Source: Spirochaetia bacterium (GTDB taxonomy: Bacteria; Spirochaetota; Spirochaetia; CADAEX01). From it: DNA of 34,482 nt. Below, piece by piece: positions 14,301-22,862 of this stretch. The position numbers and the translations under genes are program-made. Under the pieces are notes generated by a model. That model saw nothing but the letters and a program-made list of their open reading frames with translations. It did no database searches and was not told the origin of the DNA. Position 1 is the stretch's first letter. Each line of letters opens with the position of its first letter. The stretch lies in contig JAGCGL010000076.1 of NCBI GenBank assembly GCA_017649605.1, positions 1 to 34,482 of the forward strand. Reading direction: 5' to 3'.

Positions 14301-16007
14301 TCAGTACAGCTTTCTTATAAAAGCGGTCAATCCTTTTTTCTCTGACCGGTCAAAGAATGCAGAATAACCTGTCAGCTTATAATCGGGAACAACCCCAGCC
14401 TCAATGTCAAAGAAAGCGCCGTTTCTCTCGGAGCTGAAAAGCCATGGACTCGATGTCTGGAACAGAGTTCCGGCAGCTGTGGAGGTAAGGTATACTGCAC
14501 ATGCACCGCCACCTGTCTTTGTTCCGATAAGAGCAGCTTTGCCCGACTCTGCCAGCATGGAGGCAAGCAGGTTTCCGCAGGAGAATGTGTTGCCCGAGAT
14601 AAGACAGAAAATCCGGCGGTCTCCTACATAATCATCCTTCTGACCGCATTTGCCGTCAAAGTTAACATCTGCAGTATAGGAGGTTACAGACTGGCAGTCG
14701 GTTATATTTCTCCGGACAGCCAGGGAGCTCTGTCCTAAAAGCCAGCTGGCTACAAACACCTCTGCATCCAGAGCACCGCCTGTATTGCAGGAAATATCTA
14801 TTACCACATTCCGTATTTTCGGGTTTGACTGTATCTCCTCGTTGGCATAATGGATAAGGCCGACAGTATCGATTCCACTTGAGGCATAGTCCTTCTGGAT
14901 AGCCTGTTTCTCCTTGCGGGTAAGGGGCTCCTCAAAGTAGTTTCTGGAACGGTCCATCCAGAAATCATCAAATGTGATATACGCGGTATCCCCTTTCCTC
15001 TGGAAACCGGGAACACCGTCGGGGAAGAATTCAGCTCTTGCAGTAAGGATCTCACCCATATTCTGGATGAACTTTTTGACAGAAGGTCCCGGAACAATAT
15101 CCTCGCCCTCTCTTTCCAGTCCTGTATAAGGAGAACGGGCATGGAATGCGCTGTGGAGGTCTCCAAAGTATTTGTAGCAGATCTCGGCAAGAGCCTGGTC
15201 TGCATCCATGGGGTCGGTGGAGGAAAGCTTATCCTCCAGGTCCAGCATCTCAAACCAGTCATGTATCTTGGTTGTTATATTATGCTTTTCCGCAAGACCG
15301 TAGTTAAGCTGCAGGTTAAGCCCCAGCTCCCTGTAGTTGAAGTCGGCAAAATCCTCATCCAGCATGGACGGTTTAACCGAATAATACTTTTCTCCCATCT
15401 CTGTGAGGGTATCATCATAATTCTTAATGCAGCTCTTGGAGGAGACAAAAAAAAGGTCCTCGCCGTTATAAAGGAGGGCTCCCAGGGCTGAAATACCAAA
15501 GATATCGGAGAAGGTCTGGAGCGGAAGGAGACATTCATCATCGGCAAGGAACACATCGATGAGGAAAGTTCCGTAATCTATGTTCAGGGAACGACCCTTG
15601 GACTCAAAGCTCAAAGGCTCGTGGTGGATGATGGTGTCATCCAGGACAATATCCAGAAGAGTCACTGCATCGGGCTGCTTTAAAAACAGATCATAGTCGG
15701 AGAAATATATTGTCTCTTCCTCGACATCCACCGCCATATAGGCACCGTTGGATCTGGTGACAACAAAGAGTCCGTCCTCAACTTTGCTCTGGTATTCCCC
15801 TTCCCCATATAGGAAATCCAGCCCATCCTGAAGGCTTACATAGGGTATTTTACCGGTAGCATCGGAAAAAAGCAGATCAAGAGTCTCTGGATCATCCAGG
15901 TTCTCTATATACGCTGTTGTGGTCTGTGTATAAAAAGTAACACCCTGGGACATGGCCGGCTGAAGGAACAGAGCGAATAAAAGGGCTGTCAAGAATAAAC
16001 GCCGCAT
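14301..16007 (-). CDS. S41-family serine peptidase (C-terminal processing peptidase type), exported
   Basis: A 568-residue exported protein. Residues 1-21 are a signal peptide (MRRLFLTALLFALFLQPAMS-QG). The first part (about 25-200) carries repeated short beta units of unknown role. The second half is the S41 core: VVIDISCNTGG (about 401-411), then ISGNTFSCGN with nucleophile Ser476, and GTKTGGGACAVYLTSTAAG. No PDZ domain is clear. I start it at the ATG at 16007 because GGAGGT (16016-16011) lies just before it. The open frame continues to 16205, but that stretch is the SRP RNA and tRNA-Ser. It probably cleaves envelope proteins or peptides. Its ribosome site touches the T-run that ends the SRP RNA. 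Confidence 0.85.
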   Translation of the reverse strand: MRRLFLTALLFALFLQPAMSQGVTFYTQTTTAYIENLDDPETLDLLFSDATGKIPYVSLQDGLDFLYGEGEYQSKVEDGLFVVTRSNGAYMAVDVEEETIYFSDYDLFLKQPDAVTLLDIVLDDTIIHHEPLSFESKGRSLNIDYGTFLIDVFLADDECLLPLQTFSDIFGISALGALLYNGEDLFFVSSKSCIKNYDDTLTEMGEKYYSVKPSMLDEDFADFNYRELGLNLQLNYGLAEKHNITTKIHDWFEMLDLEDKLSSTDPMDADQALAEICYKYFGDLHSAFHARSPYTGLEREGEDIVPGPSVKKFIQNMGEILTARAEFFPDGVPGFQRKGDTAYITFDDFWMDRSRNYFEEPLTRKEKQAIQKDYASSGIDTVGLIHYANEEIQSNPKIRNVVIDISCNTGGALDAEVFVASWLLGQSSLAVRRNITDCQSVTSYTADVNFDGKCGQKDDYVGDRRIFCLISGNTFSCGNLLASMLAESGKAALIGTKTGGGACAVYLTSTAAGTLFQTSSPWLFSSERNGAFFDIEAGVVPDYKLTGYSAFFDRSEKKGLTAFIRKLY

Positions 16008-16016
16008 AACACCTCC

Positions 16017-16034
16017 AAAAAAAACAGCCAAGCA
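16017..16034 (-). terminator. Terminator formed by the SRP RNA end stem and T-run
   Basis: On the minus strand the SRP RNA ends in TGCTTGGCTG (16034-16025), which pairs with its own 5' arm CAGCCAGGCA. It runs into eight T (16024-16017). The T-run is directly followed by the GGAGGT ribosome site of the S41 gene, so termination here must be partial, or the S41 gene must have another promoter. Confidence 0.65.
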
Positions 16035-16121
16035 GACTGCATCACATTGGCTACCGCTTACCGCTGCTACCTTCCGATCCTGACGGGGTTGGGCGGAGCT
16101 CAATTGCACAGTGCCTGGCTG
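16025..16121 (-). ncRNA. ffs: Signal recognition particle RNA (4.5S, small bacterial type)
   Basis: The minus strand carries the hallmark domain IV sequence GTCAGGATCGGAAGGTAGCAG, with a GGAA tetraloop and the AGCAGC asymmetric-loop strand. The ends pair as CAGCCAGGCA / TGCTTGGCTG to close a rod of about 97 bases. It binds Ffh to target membrane and exported proteins. It lies five bases after tRNA-Ser(GGA), from which it is probably co-transcribed and processed. The exact ends are estimated from the closing stem. Confidence 0.9.
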
Positions 16122-16211
<90 letters not shown>

Positions 16212-16223
16212 AAAGGCTCGTAC

Positions 16224-16275
16224 AGTTTATCCACAAAAAATGTAAATTGTCAAGCATATAAGAATATGGTAGAAT
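16224..16275. promoter_or_regulatory. Divergent promoters with overlapping -35 boxes (tRNA-Ser/ffs and M23 peptidase)
   Basis: Rightward: TTGTCA (16247-16252), 17 bases, TAGAAT (16270-16275), then six bases to the ATG at 16282 with no ribosome site. Leftward: TTGACA on the minus strand (16253-16248), 18 bases, TAAACT (16229-16224), with a start expected a few bases before the tRNA 5' end at 16211. The two -35 boxes overlap in TTGTCAA, so two polymerases could hardly bind at once. Confidence 0.65.
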
Positions 16276-16281
16276 ATAAGA

Positions 16282-17439
16282 ATGAGGCATATTCTGATAA
16301 AATGCATCATTATACTTTCCTTGCTTTTCCCGACAGTTCTGCTTCCTGCCGAAGAAAAAGAGCTTATAGTCCCCAAAGGTGGAAACCTCTCCACAATGCT
16401 GAGAAACGAGGAAATACCCGGCCAGCAGATAGTGGAGGTGACAAACGCCCTTTCTGTTCACTACAACCTTAAGCATATATATCCAAACCAGAAAATACTT
16501 ATAAAAGTTGATGACGATCCGGAGAGACGGCTTATGGAGCTGCGTCTTTCCGCCGACTTTGACAAGGATAATGTTGTCCGTTACAACGGCTATGCCTACG
16601 AATCCTATCCGGAAATGCTCTCTCTTAAGCTGGTGCCTGTTGCCGCCGAAGGCTCGATAGAGAGCAGCTTCTACAACGATATGGCTGCGGCCGGAGTGGC
16701 TGGCTCCAAGATAATGGAGCTGTTCCGTATCTTCTCCTTTGATATAGATTTCCAGCGCGATATCCGCAAGGGAGACCTGTTCAAGGTGCTTTACTACGAC
16801 TTTGTAAAGGATGATGGCACTGTCGCAAAGCATGGCCCATTGGCTTTCGCCTCTCTAAAGACCAATTTCTCCGATGTGAATCTATATGGTTTTGTCACCG
16901 ACAGCAACGAATATGACTATTACAGTGCCGAGGGAAAAAGTGTGCGGAAAACCCTGCTGAAAACCCCGGTGGCGAACGCAAGGATATCATCTTCCTACGG
17001 TATGCGGGTCAACCCTATATACGGCTACGAATCGTTCCACAAGGGGCTGGACTTCGCAGCACCACTGAATACCCCTATCCTGGCATCGGGAAGCGGCACT
17101 GTGGAGCTGGCAGGCTGGTTCGACATATATGGAAACTGCATAATACTGAGGCATAGCAATGGGTATAAGACCCTGTATGGCCATATGAACGCTTTTGGCA
17201 AAGGGATTAAGAAAGGGGTGCGGGTAAAGCAGGGACAGGTTATCGGTTATATCGGCACCACCGGAATGTCCACCGGTCCTCATCTGCATTACGAGGTTAT
17301 ACTGAATGATGTCAAGATCAATCCTGCATCGGTGAAATCGCCTCCGGAAAGAAATCTTACCAAGGCCGAGCTGGAGAGGTTCAACAAGCGGAAATCGGAG
17401 ATTGATACCATTTTCGATAACTTGAAGAAAACAGATTAA
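16282..17439 (+). CDS. M23-family peptidoglycan endopeptidase
   Basis: A 385-residue exported zinc metallopeptidase that cuts cell-wall cross-links. Residues 1-23 are a signal peptide (cleavage LPA-EE). Residues about 28-225 are N-terminal domains like those of Csd3/MepM-type proteins: a LysM-like or OapA-like start (VPKGGNLSTMLRNEEIPGQQI), then a beta-rich domain. The catalytic domain has His253 and Asp257 (HKGLDFAAP), His301 (YGHM) and His334/His336 (GPHLHYE), the complete LytM set, so it should be active. A basic/acidic helix (about 355-385) ends the protein. It is read from a promoter whose -10 box ends six bases before the ATG, with no ribosome site. Confidence 0.9.
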   Translation: MRHILIKCIIILSLLFPTVLLPAEEKELIVPKGGNLSTMLRNEEIPGQQIVEVTNALSVHYNLKHIYPNQKILIKVDDDPERRLMELRLSADFDKDNVVRYNGYAYESYPEMLSLKLVPVAAEGSIESSFYNDMAAAGVAGSKIMELFRIFSFDIDFQRDIRKGDLFKVLYYDFVKDDGTVAKHGPLAFASLKTNFSDVNLYGFVTDSNEYDYYSAEGKSVRKTLLKTPVANARISSSYGMRVNPIYGYESFHKGLDFAAPLNTPILASGSGTVELAGWFDIYGNCIILRHSNGYKTLYGHMNAFGKGIKKGVRVKQGQVIGYIGTTGMSTGPHLHYEVILNDVKINPASVKSPPERNLTKAELERFNKRKSEIDTIFDNLKKTD

Positions 17440-17450
17440 ACAGTTATAGT
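17422..17450 (+). promoter_or_regulatory. Leaderless-type promoter inside the end of the M23 gene
   Basis: TTGAAG (17422-17427), 17 bases, TATAGT (17445-17450), then exactly six bases to the ATG at 17457. The -35 box lies within the last codons of the M23 gene. No ribosome site precedes the downstream ATG, so this internal promoter is the simplest way to express the small gene. Confidence 0.6.
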
Positions 17451-17456
17451 ATTCCT

Positions 17457-17672
17457 ATGAATCCTATTTTCAAACTGATACTTGGCAGTATCCTTATTTT
17501 TATCTCTATGCTTGGCTTCCTCATGGAGTTCAAGGCATTTCCGCATCGGCCTAAGAATCCCGAGTGGTGGGATGAATTCCATGCAAAGCATGTACGCCAT
17601 ATCCGCCTGATAGGAAGAATGAGCCTTCTTTTAGGCCTTACTTTCCTGCTCTATGCTTACCATCAGAACTGA
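17457..17672 (+). CDS. Small two-helix membrane protein of unknown function
   Basis: A 71-residue protein I do not recognise. Residues about 4-24 and 50-68 are hydrophobic helices. Between them is a polar loop rich in His, Trp and Arg (FPHRPKNPEWWDEFHAKH). The composition and the presence of a canonical promoter directly before it (TATAGT, six bases, ATG) argue that it is real. It follows the M23 peptidase by 17 bases but has no ribosome site. Its TGA abuts the stop codon of pcrA on the other strand, and the joint makes the palindrome TGATCA. A membrane role linked to the cell wall is possible but not shown. Confidence 0.7.
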   Translation: MNPIFKLILGSILIFISMLGFLMEFKAFPHRPKNPEWWDEFHAKHVRHIRLIGRMSLLLGLTFLLYAYHQN

Positions 17673-19748
17673 TCAGGGCGTTATTTTCTCAAGTTTAGTA
17701 TATTTAGTCAGGAAACGGGCATACTGGCCGTTCTCAAACCGCACTACCACAACAGGCTCACCTGCCTCAACCCAGCTTTTTACAACCACTCCGACGCCGT
17801 AGTCATCCCGGTAAACATACTCACCTACCCGGTATCCTGTGCCGGAAACACCTTTGGCATGGCCGCCACCTCTAATATCCAGAAGCTGTGGTGGAATCTC
17901 ATCCAGAAAGCGGGATGGACTGCAGAACTGGGATCTTCCCCAGATCATCCGCTGACGGCAGGAGGTCATATAGAGCTGGTTTCTGGCCCTGGTTATACTC
18001 ACATAGAAGATGCGCCGCTCCTCCTCAATCTCATCCTCGTCTTCGGCGCTGCGGCCGGGGAAGAGCTCGTCCTCAAGGCCGGTTATAATAACACGGTCAA
18101 ACTCAAGCCCCTTGGTGTTGTGCATGGTTATCAGGGTCACCCTGGCATTCTCGTCGGTCTGGGCAGCTCCGGTGTCGAGCTCAACATTCTCAAGGAACTG
18201 GGTTATCCCCTCTGCGCCGGCCGGGAATTCAGAGGCGGCGTTGGAAAGCTCTCTAAGGTTGTCCACCTTGTAGGTGCGCTCCTCCTTGTCTTCGTTTTCG
18301 TAATGCTCCAGAAGCCCAGAACTGCGCAGTATCTCCTTGATAAGCCCCGAAAGGTTCTCGTCCGGCTGGGCAAGGAGGGCGGTCAGCTGGTTATAGACTT
18401 CCAGGAACTCCTCGAGGGCTGCCTTGCTCTTTCCCTTGGTGTTCTCCACATAGGTTTTAAGCCTGGCGGCAATATCCTCCCCGGATGCAGCCAGTATTTT
18501 ATCCACAGTTGCCTTGCCGATGCCCCGGGCCGGCTTGTTTATTATGCGCTGGAACGACACCTGGTCCTTCGGGTTCACCAGAAAAGCCATCCAGGCCAAG
18601 GTATCCTTTATCTCTTCCCGTTCATAGAACCTTAAGGAACCCACTATGCGATATGGGATTGCCAGACGGGTGAATACAGACTCGAAAAGCCGGGACTGGG
18701 CATTGGTACGGTACAGGATTGCAGTCTCCACCGTATCCTTTGCCACCAGGCTGGCACAGTATTCGGCCTCCTCCTGGGCTGTGTTGAAATATGCCAGCAC
18801 CGGCTTCTGGCCCCCTTTGCGGGCTGTCCACAGAGTCTTGCCCAGCCGCCCTTTGTTCTTGTCCACAACTGCACTGGCCAGGTCAAGTATAGGGGCGGTG
18901 GAGCGGTAGTTCTGCTCCAGCTTTATCACCCTGGTACCGCTGAAGTATTCAGGAAACCCTATGATATTCTGAACTTCGGCACCACGGAACTTATAGATAG
19001 ACTGGTCGTCATCCCCTACCACAGTCAGGCTCCTGCCATCACCGGCCAGAAGCTTTAAAAGCTCAAACTGGGCAATGTTTGAATCCTGATACTCGTCCAC
19101 AAGAATAACCTGGAACTTCCTGGAAAGGCGCTCCCGTATCTCTCTGTTGTTCCTCAGAAGCTCCACTGTTTTAAGAATCAGGTCGCCGAAATCCACATTT
19201 CCTATGGAGTCCAGCTTTTCCTGATAAGCCTTATATACTGCCGGAAAATCGGGGTCAAAGGTCACCTGGGTCAGGTCATCTGCAGGGGTAAGGCCAAAGT
19301 CTTTGGCTCTGCTTATAAGGTTGGCGTAGAGCTTGATATCCCGCTTGGAACCGGCCTTCTCCAGGCTTTTAAGAAGCGAGACCATATCGGAGTCATCGTA
19401 TATGGAGAAGTTGGGGGAAAGCCCCGCATACTCGCTGTTACGCCGCAGAATCCAGGCGCCGAAAGAATGAAAGGTGCGGATCATAGGAAGCTCGTACGAC
19501 TTCATATCCCCAGTGTAGCCTAAAAAACCGGCTACCCGGTCACGCATCTCCCCTGCCGCCTTATTTGTAAAGGTTACAGCCAGTATAGAGGATGGCAAGG
19601 CACCACAGTGCTCCACCAGATATGCGATCTTGGAGGTTATGACCCTGGTTTTCCCCGATCCGGCACCTGCCAGAATCAGAAGGGGCTGCCCCTGGTTCAC
19701 CACAGCTTCGTACTGTTTTGGATTCAGCTTCTCAAGATAATCTGACAT
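17673..19748 (-). CDS. pcrA: UvrD/Rep/PcrA-type 3'-5' DNA helicase
   Basis: A 691-residue superfamily 1 helicase for DNA repair and replication. In order: Q-motif LNPKQYEAV (about 9-17), Walker A GAGSGKT (28-34), TFTNKAAGEM, Walker B DEYQDSN, GDDDQSIYKFRGA, EQNYRST, TMHNTKGLEFD and YVSITRAR. All the expected motifs are intact. The C-terminus (about 635-690) has a tudor-like fold as in PcrA (YRVGEYVYRDDYGVGVVV ... ARFLTKYTKLEKI), the part that touches RNA polymerase in PcrA. It starts 17 bases inside the end of rimO, so translation is likely coupled. It is the last gene of the rsuA operon, and its stop abuts the stop of the small membrane gene with no space between. Confidence 0.93.
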   Translation of the reverse strand: MSDYLEKLNPKQYEAVVNQGQPLLILAGAGSGKTRVITSKIAYLVEHCGALPSSILAVTFTNKAAGEMRDRVAGFLGYTGDMKSYELPMIRTFHSFGAWILRRNSEYAGLSPNFSIYDDSDMVSLLKSLEKAGSKRDIKLYANLISRAKDFGLTPADDLTQVTFDPDFPAVYKAYQEKLDSIGNVDFGDLILKTVELLRNNREIRERLSRKFQVILVDEYQDSNIAQFELLKLLAGDGRSLTVVGDDDQSIYKFRGAEVQNIIGFPEYFSGTRVIKLEQNYRSTAPILDLASAVVDKNKGRLGKTLWTARKGGQKPVLAYFNTAQEEAEYCASLVAKDTVETAILYRTNAQSRLFESVFTRLAIPYRIVGSLRFYEREEIKDTLAWMAFLVNPKDQVSFQRIINKPARGIGKATVDKILAASGEDIAARLKTYVENTKGKSKAALEEFLEVYNQLTALLAQPDENLSGLIKEILRSSGLLEHYENEDKEERTYKVDNLRELSNAASEFPAGAEGITQFLENVELDTGAAQTDENARVTLITMHNTKGLEFDRVIITGLEDELFPGRSAEDEDEIEEERRIFYVSITRARNQLYMTSCRQRMIWGRSQFCSPSRFLDEIPPQLLDIRGGGHAKGVSGTGYRVGEYVYRDDYGVGVVVKSWVEAGEPVVVVRFENGQYARFLTKYTKLEKITP

Positions 19749-21063
19749 CTATAGCTTCCAGATCTATATTGTTCCGTTTGACTGCTTTTGCCCAGACCAC
19801 ATCACCTGGCTTTATTCCGCCGGAGGAGATTTTTCCGCTGTGCAGAATAACAGCGCCGTCCACTTCCGGGGCATTCATATAACCCCTTCCCAGAGCTATA
19901 TCTTCTTCGGCTATCAACTCCTCCACCAGTACCTCAATCTCCTTGCCGACATAGGATTCAAGCCGTTTTTCGGTTATGTGGTTCTGCAGATCCTGAGCCT
20001 GTTCCTTACGGAGTCCTGCTGTCGCTATAGGCACCTTCCCCTTCAGGTTGAAAGCTTTGGTTCCTTCTTCCCTGGAATAGGTGAAGAATCCGCACCAGTC
20101 AAGCTGTGCCTTCTTAAGGAAATCCATCAGGCACTGGAAATCATCTTCCTTCTCTCCCGGGAATCCCAGCATCATAGTGCTTCGGATCACACTCTCAGGC
20201 AGTGCCTCCCGGATAGATGATATAAGCTTAAGATATTTATCCTTGTTCCCCTTCCGTCCCATAGCGGCCAGAATAGGTTCAGAAGCATGCTGGAAAGGAA
20301 TGTCAAAATAGGGAATCAGCCGGTTATCCTTTTTGAACAAGGGGAGAATTTCGGGGTTGAACTTATCAGGATGCATATACAGAAGCCGGATACGGAAGTC
20401 CCCTTTAATACGGCAGATTCTCTTAAGCAGATAAATCAGATCCTGTCCGATATCGGTACCCCAGGAAGCCAGATCCTGGCTCACCAGGTTTATCTCGAAG
20501 AAGCCCTTTTTCACAAAGTTTTTGATCTCCTTTATGATTATGTCTGCGGGAATACTCCTGAGCTGGCCCCGGATCAATGGAATGGCACAGTAGGTACAGT
20601 TGTTGTTGCACCCTTCTGCAATCTTAATATAGGTGCTCCGCGGAAAAGTGAAGAGTCTCTTACGTTCCACAAAACATTCCGGAGATGGCTTTGAAGGACT
20701 TATCAGCCTGGTTTTCCCTTTTACTATCTTCTCCACCGCATCGGGAACTGCATACAAATCGCGGTTTCCCACAAAGCCATCTGCCTCGGTCATCTCTGCA
20801 GAAAGCTCCTTCCCATACCGCTGGGCAAGGCACCCTGCCGCAATCACAATCTTATCAGGATAGCTGCTTTTGCAGTTCAATATTGTGTTTATAGATTCCT
20901 CTTTTGCATCGTTTATGAAGCCACAGGTGTTGATGATGACCACCTGTGCGTTCTCCAGGTCGGTGTATTTCCATCCCTTCTGCTCCATCAGGGCAATAAC
21001 AGTCTCTCCATCCACCTGGTTCTTTGAACAGCCCAGGTTCACAATATAAAAAGTCTTATCCAA
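19732..21063 (-). CDS. rimO: Ribosomal protein S12 methylthiotransferase
   Basis: A 443-residue radical-SAM enzyme that adds a methylthio group to an aspartate of ribosomal protein S12. The N-terminal domain binds one 4Fe-4S cluster through Cys12 (NLGCSKNQVD), Cys47 (NTCGF) and Cys78 (AAGCLAQRY). The radical-SAM cluster uses Cys152, Cys156 and Cys159 (GCNNNCTYC). A TRAM domain follows from about residue 375. The NLGCSKNQVD opening separates RimO from MiaB. Length is normal. It starts eight bases after the rodZ-like gene and overlaps pcrA by 17 bases. Confidence 0.94.
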   Translation of the reverse strand: MDKTFYIVNLGCSKNQVDGETVIALMEQKGWKYTDLENAQVVIINTCGFINDAKEESINTILNCKSSYPDKIVIAAGCLAQRYGKELSAEMTEADGFVGNRDLYAVPDAVEKIVKGKTRLISPSKPSPECFVERKRLFTFPRSTYIKIAEGCNNNCTYCAIPLIRGQLRSIPADIIIKEIKNFVKKGFFEINLVSQDLASWGTDIGQDLIYLLKRICRIKGDFRIRLLYMHPDKFNPEILPLFKKDNRLIPYFDIPFQHASEPILAAMGRKGNKDKYLKLISSIREALPESVIRSTMMLGFPGEKEDDFQCLMDFLKKAQLDWCGFFTYSREEGTKAFNLKGKVPIATAGLRKEQAQDLQNHITEKRLESYVGKEIEVLVEELIAEEDIALGRGYMNAPEVDGAVILHSGKISSGGIKPGDVVWAKAVKRNNIDLEAIDVRLS

Positions 21064-21071
21064 GGTTCACC

Positions 21072-22154
21072 TCAGTGCATTGATACAATTGAAAGATTGA
21101 AAGAATTATCCTGGGACTCTTCCCATCCGATCTTCTCGGCAGTCACATCCCCCCTGTTGCCCAGGGAAATCTCGGCATCGCCTATAAGAATCTTGGCATT
21201 GCCTGCGTTGGAAAGCCAGACCTTTACCTCGTCTGCAACTTCAAGCCGCACCAAGTCGCCAGCCTTGAAGAAATTCTCCACGCTGTTGTTCTTGTCGGAC
21301 TGATACCGGAACATACATGGACCGTCGAAGTTTATCTCCATGGCAAAATTACGTTTTTCAGGAGATGCGAGAACTGACACACTCCCTTTGTCATGCATTA
21401 TGATTGACTCCGGCTTGGGAGCGACAGCAATTGTCGGAAGCGGTGGAGGGGCAGGGGCCTCTATAGCCCGGTCTATCCTGATTATTGCCTTTCTGGCCAC
21501 AGGATCTACCTCTTTAACAGTGACTTTCACATCGTTCTTGGAGTCTCCATCCAGATCTAAAAGTTTCTCCTTCAAAGGAGCTAAAGTGACATTGCCACCC
21601 TTGGTTCCCAGCACCACAGAAGCACCCACAGATTTGCACATAATCTCGGGAGAAAGCCCTCCCAAAAGCACCTGCACTATATCGTTCTCGGCGAAAGAAC
21701 GCTCAAACAGCACCTCGTTCATCAAATATACATTTGACTTGGACTCTTCATGGGCCACAGGCTCTGGCACATTTTCGGGACCGCCTTTACTAAAAAAGAC
21801 AAACCATGAGGCAGCTGCCATAACAGCCAGAATAACAAGGACAAGAACAAGGGGAAAATAATTCTTCTTTTCTGTCCTGATGACCGAAGCCTTCTGCTTT
21901 TTGGCAGGAGCAGATTTCTCATTCTGGGGTATCCCACGGAACATTGCTGTCAGCTGGTTGCTGTCAAGCCTATAATACCGGGCAAGAGTTCCTATAAAAC
22001 CTGCACAGTAAGCCTCGCCAGGCAGATCCTGGAACCGGTTCTCCTCTATGGCCTGCACATAGCTTGGAAGGATATGGGTATCGGATGATACCTGGTTCAG
22101 AGATACTTTTCTTTCCTCTCTGGCTGCCCTGAGAATTGCCCCTACAGAATCCAT
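21072..22154 (-). CDS. RodZ-like cell-shape protein (HTH, one membrane helix, periplasmic domain)
   Basis: A 360-residue single-pass membrane protein. Residues 1-75 are a RodZ-type helix-turn-helix (MDSVGAILRAAREERKVSLNQ ... YVQAIEENRFQDLPGEAYCAGFI), which in RodZ binds MreB. The helix is at about 99-121. The periplasmic part ends in a DUF4115-like domain (about 275-350, with FDGPCMFRY and GDAEISLGNRG). Between helix and end domain lies an extra beta-rich region (about 145-240) that typical RodZ proteins lack. It probably links MreB and the wall machinery. A GGAG site within the end of the LolA-like gene is six bases before the ATG. Confidence 0.83.
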   Translation of the reverse strand: MDSVGAILRAAREERKVSLNQVSSDTHILPSYVQAIEENRFQDLPGEAYCAGFIGTLARYYRLDSNQLTAMFRGIPQNEKSAPAKKQKASVIRTEKKNYFPLVLVLVILAVMAAASWFVFFSKGGPENVPEPVAHEESKSNVYLMNEVLFERSFAENDIVQVLLGGLSPEIMCKSVGASVVLGTKGGNVTLAPLKEKLLDLDGDSKNDVKVTVKEVDPVARKAIIRIDRAIEAPAPPPLPTIAVAPKPESIIMHDKGSVSVLASPEKRNFAMEINFDGPCMFRYQSDKNNSVENFFKAGDLVRLEVADEVKVWLSNAGNAKILIGDAEISLGNRGDVTAEKIGWEESQDNSFNLSIVSMH

Positions 22155-22157
22155 GCA

Positions 22158-22862
22158 TCACTCCGCTGAAAACAGGAAGTTCTCAAAGACATTGGCACTG
22201 GCTGGGGAATCGTATTCAAAACGTGTGTCAGGGATACCTTCGTTGGTCCTGATGTTGGTGAAGTCAAACTGCATTTCATTATAATCGGCAGTCACACATA
22301 CCATACGCCGTATAAGGTTGTCCTCACCCACCGACATAATAAGCTGCCGGAAACCTTCGTCTGCAGATCTCCATATAAACTTGAGTTTTTTAACCATCTC
22401 GCTACTCCCTTCATCGAGGGGAACATAGTCGGGACTCTCAAGGTAGGCGACTGAATAATTCTTCTTAAGAAGCTTAAGCCCTTCTTTGCTTGCCATACCG
22501 GCACCGGAAACACCACCTTTCTTCTTCAGCTTCTGCTGCATTATAACCCGGTACTTTGGGATATAGATGACCAGTTTCTCCCGGTCCACCACCAGAACCT
22601 GCTCATTAGGATTGCTGAAGTTGATGCGTAACAGCGAAGGTGTCTTGTAATAAATAATTCCGGTCATCTTCTCTTTGCCTTTGGTTATGACTACATCTGC
22701 CTCGTAGTCATTAATTGCGCCATACTGGGCAGAGACAATGTTGAGGAATTCGTTTGCTGTGACAATCCTCTCCTGTGTCTCCTGGGCAGAGGAAAATAAT
22801 GCTGGGAATATAATCAGACAAATAATAATATAAATCTTTTTCACATATATTAGTTTATTCAT
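22158..22862 (-). CDS. LolA-like outer-membrane lipoprotein carrier
   Basis: A 234-residue periplasmic protein with a signal peptide (about residues 8-26, cleavage SSA-QE). The pattern LNIVSAQYGAINDYEADVVITKG, GIIYYKTPSLLRINFSNPNEQVLVVD and KLVIYIPKYRVIMQQ is that of the LolA/LolB-type open barrel. This fold shuttles lipoproteins from inner to outer membrane. It supports a diderm host. The ATG overlaps the rsuA stop (ATGA), and the gene ends three bases before the rodZ-like start. No lipobox is seen, so it is the soluble LolA type, not LolB. Confidence 0.82.
   Translation of the reverse strand: MNKLIYVKKIYIIICLIIFPALFSSAQETQERIVTANEFLNIVSAQYGAINDYEADVVITKGKEKMTGIIYYKTPSLLRINFSNPNEQVLVVDREKLVIYIPKYRVIMQQKLKKKGGVSGAGMASKEGLKLLKKNYSVAYLESPDYVPLDEGSSEMVKKLKFIWRSADEGFRQLIMSVGEDNLIRRMVCVTADYNEMQFDFTNIRTNEGIPDTRFEYDSPASANVFENFLFSAE

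Noticed and set aside
17859..18635. 258-codon plus-strand frame opposite pcrA
   Set aside because: It is a shadow of the helicase coding sequence, and all helicase motifs read correctly on the minus strand.
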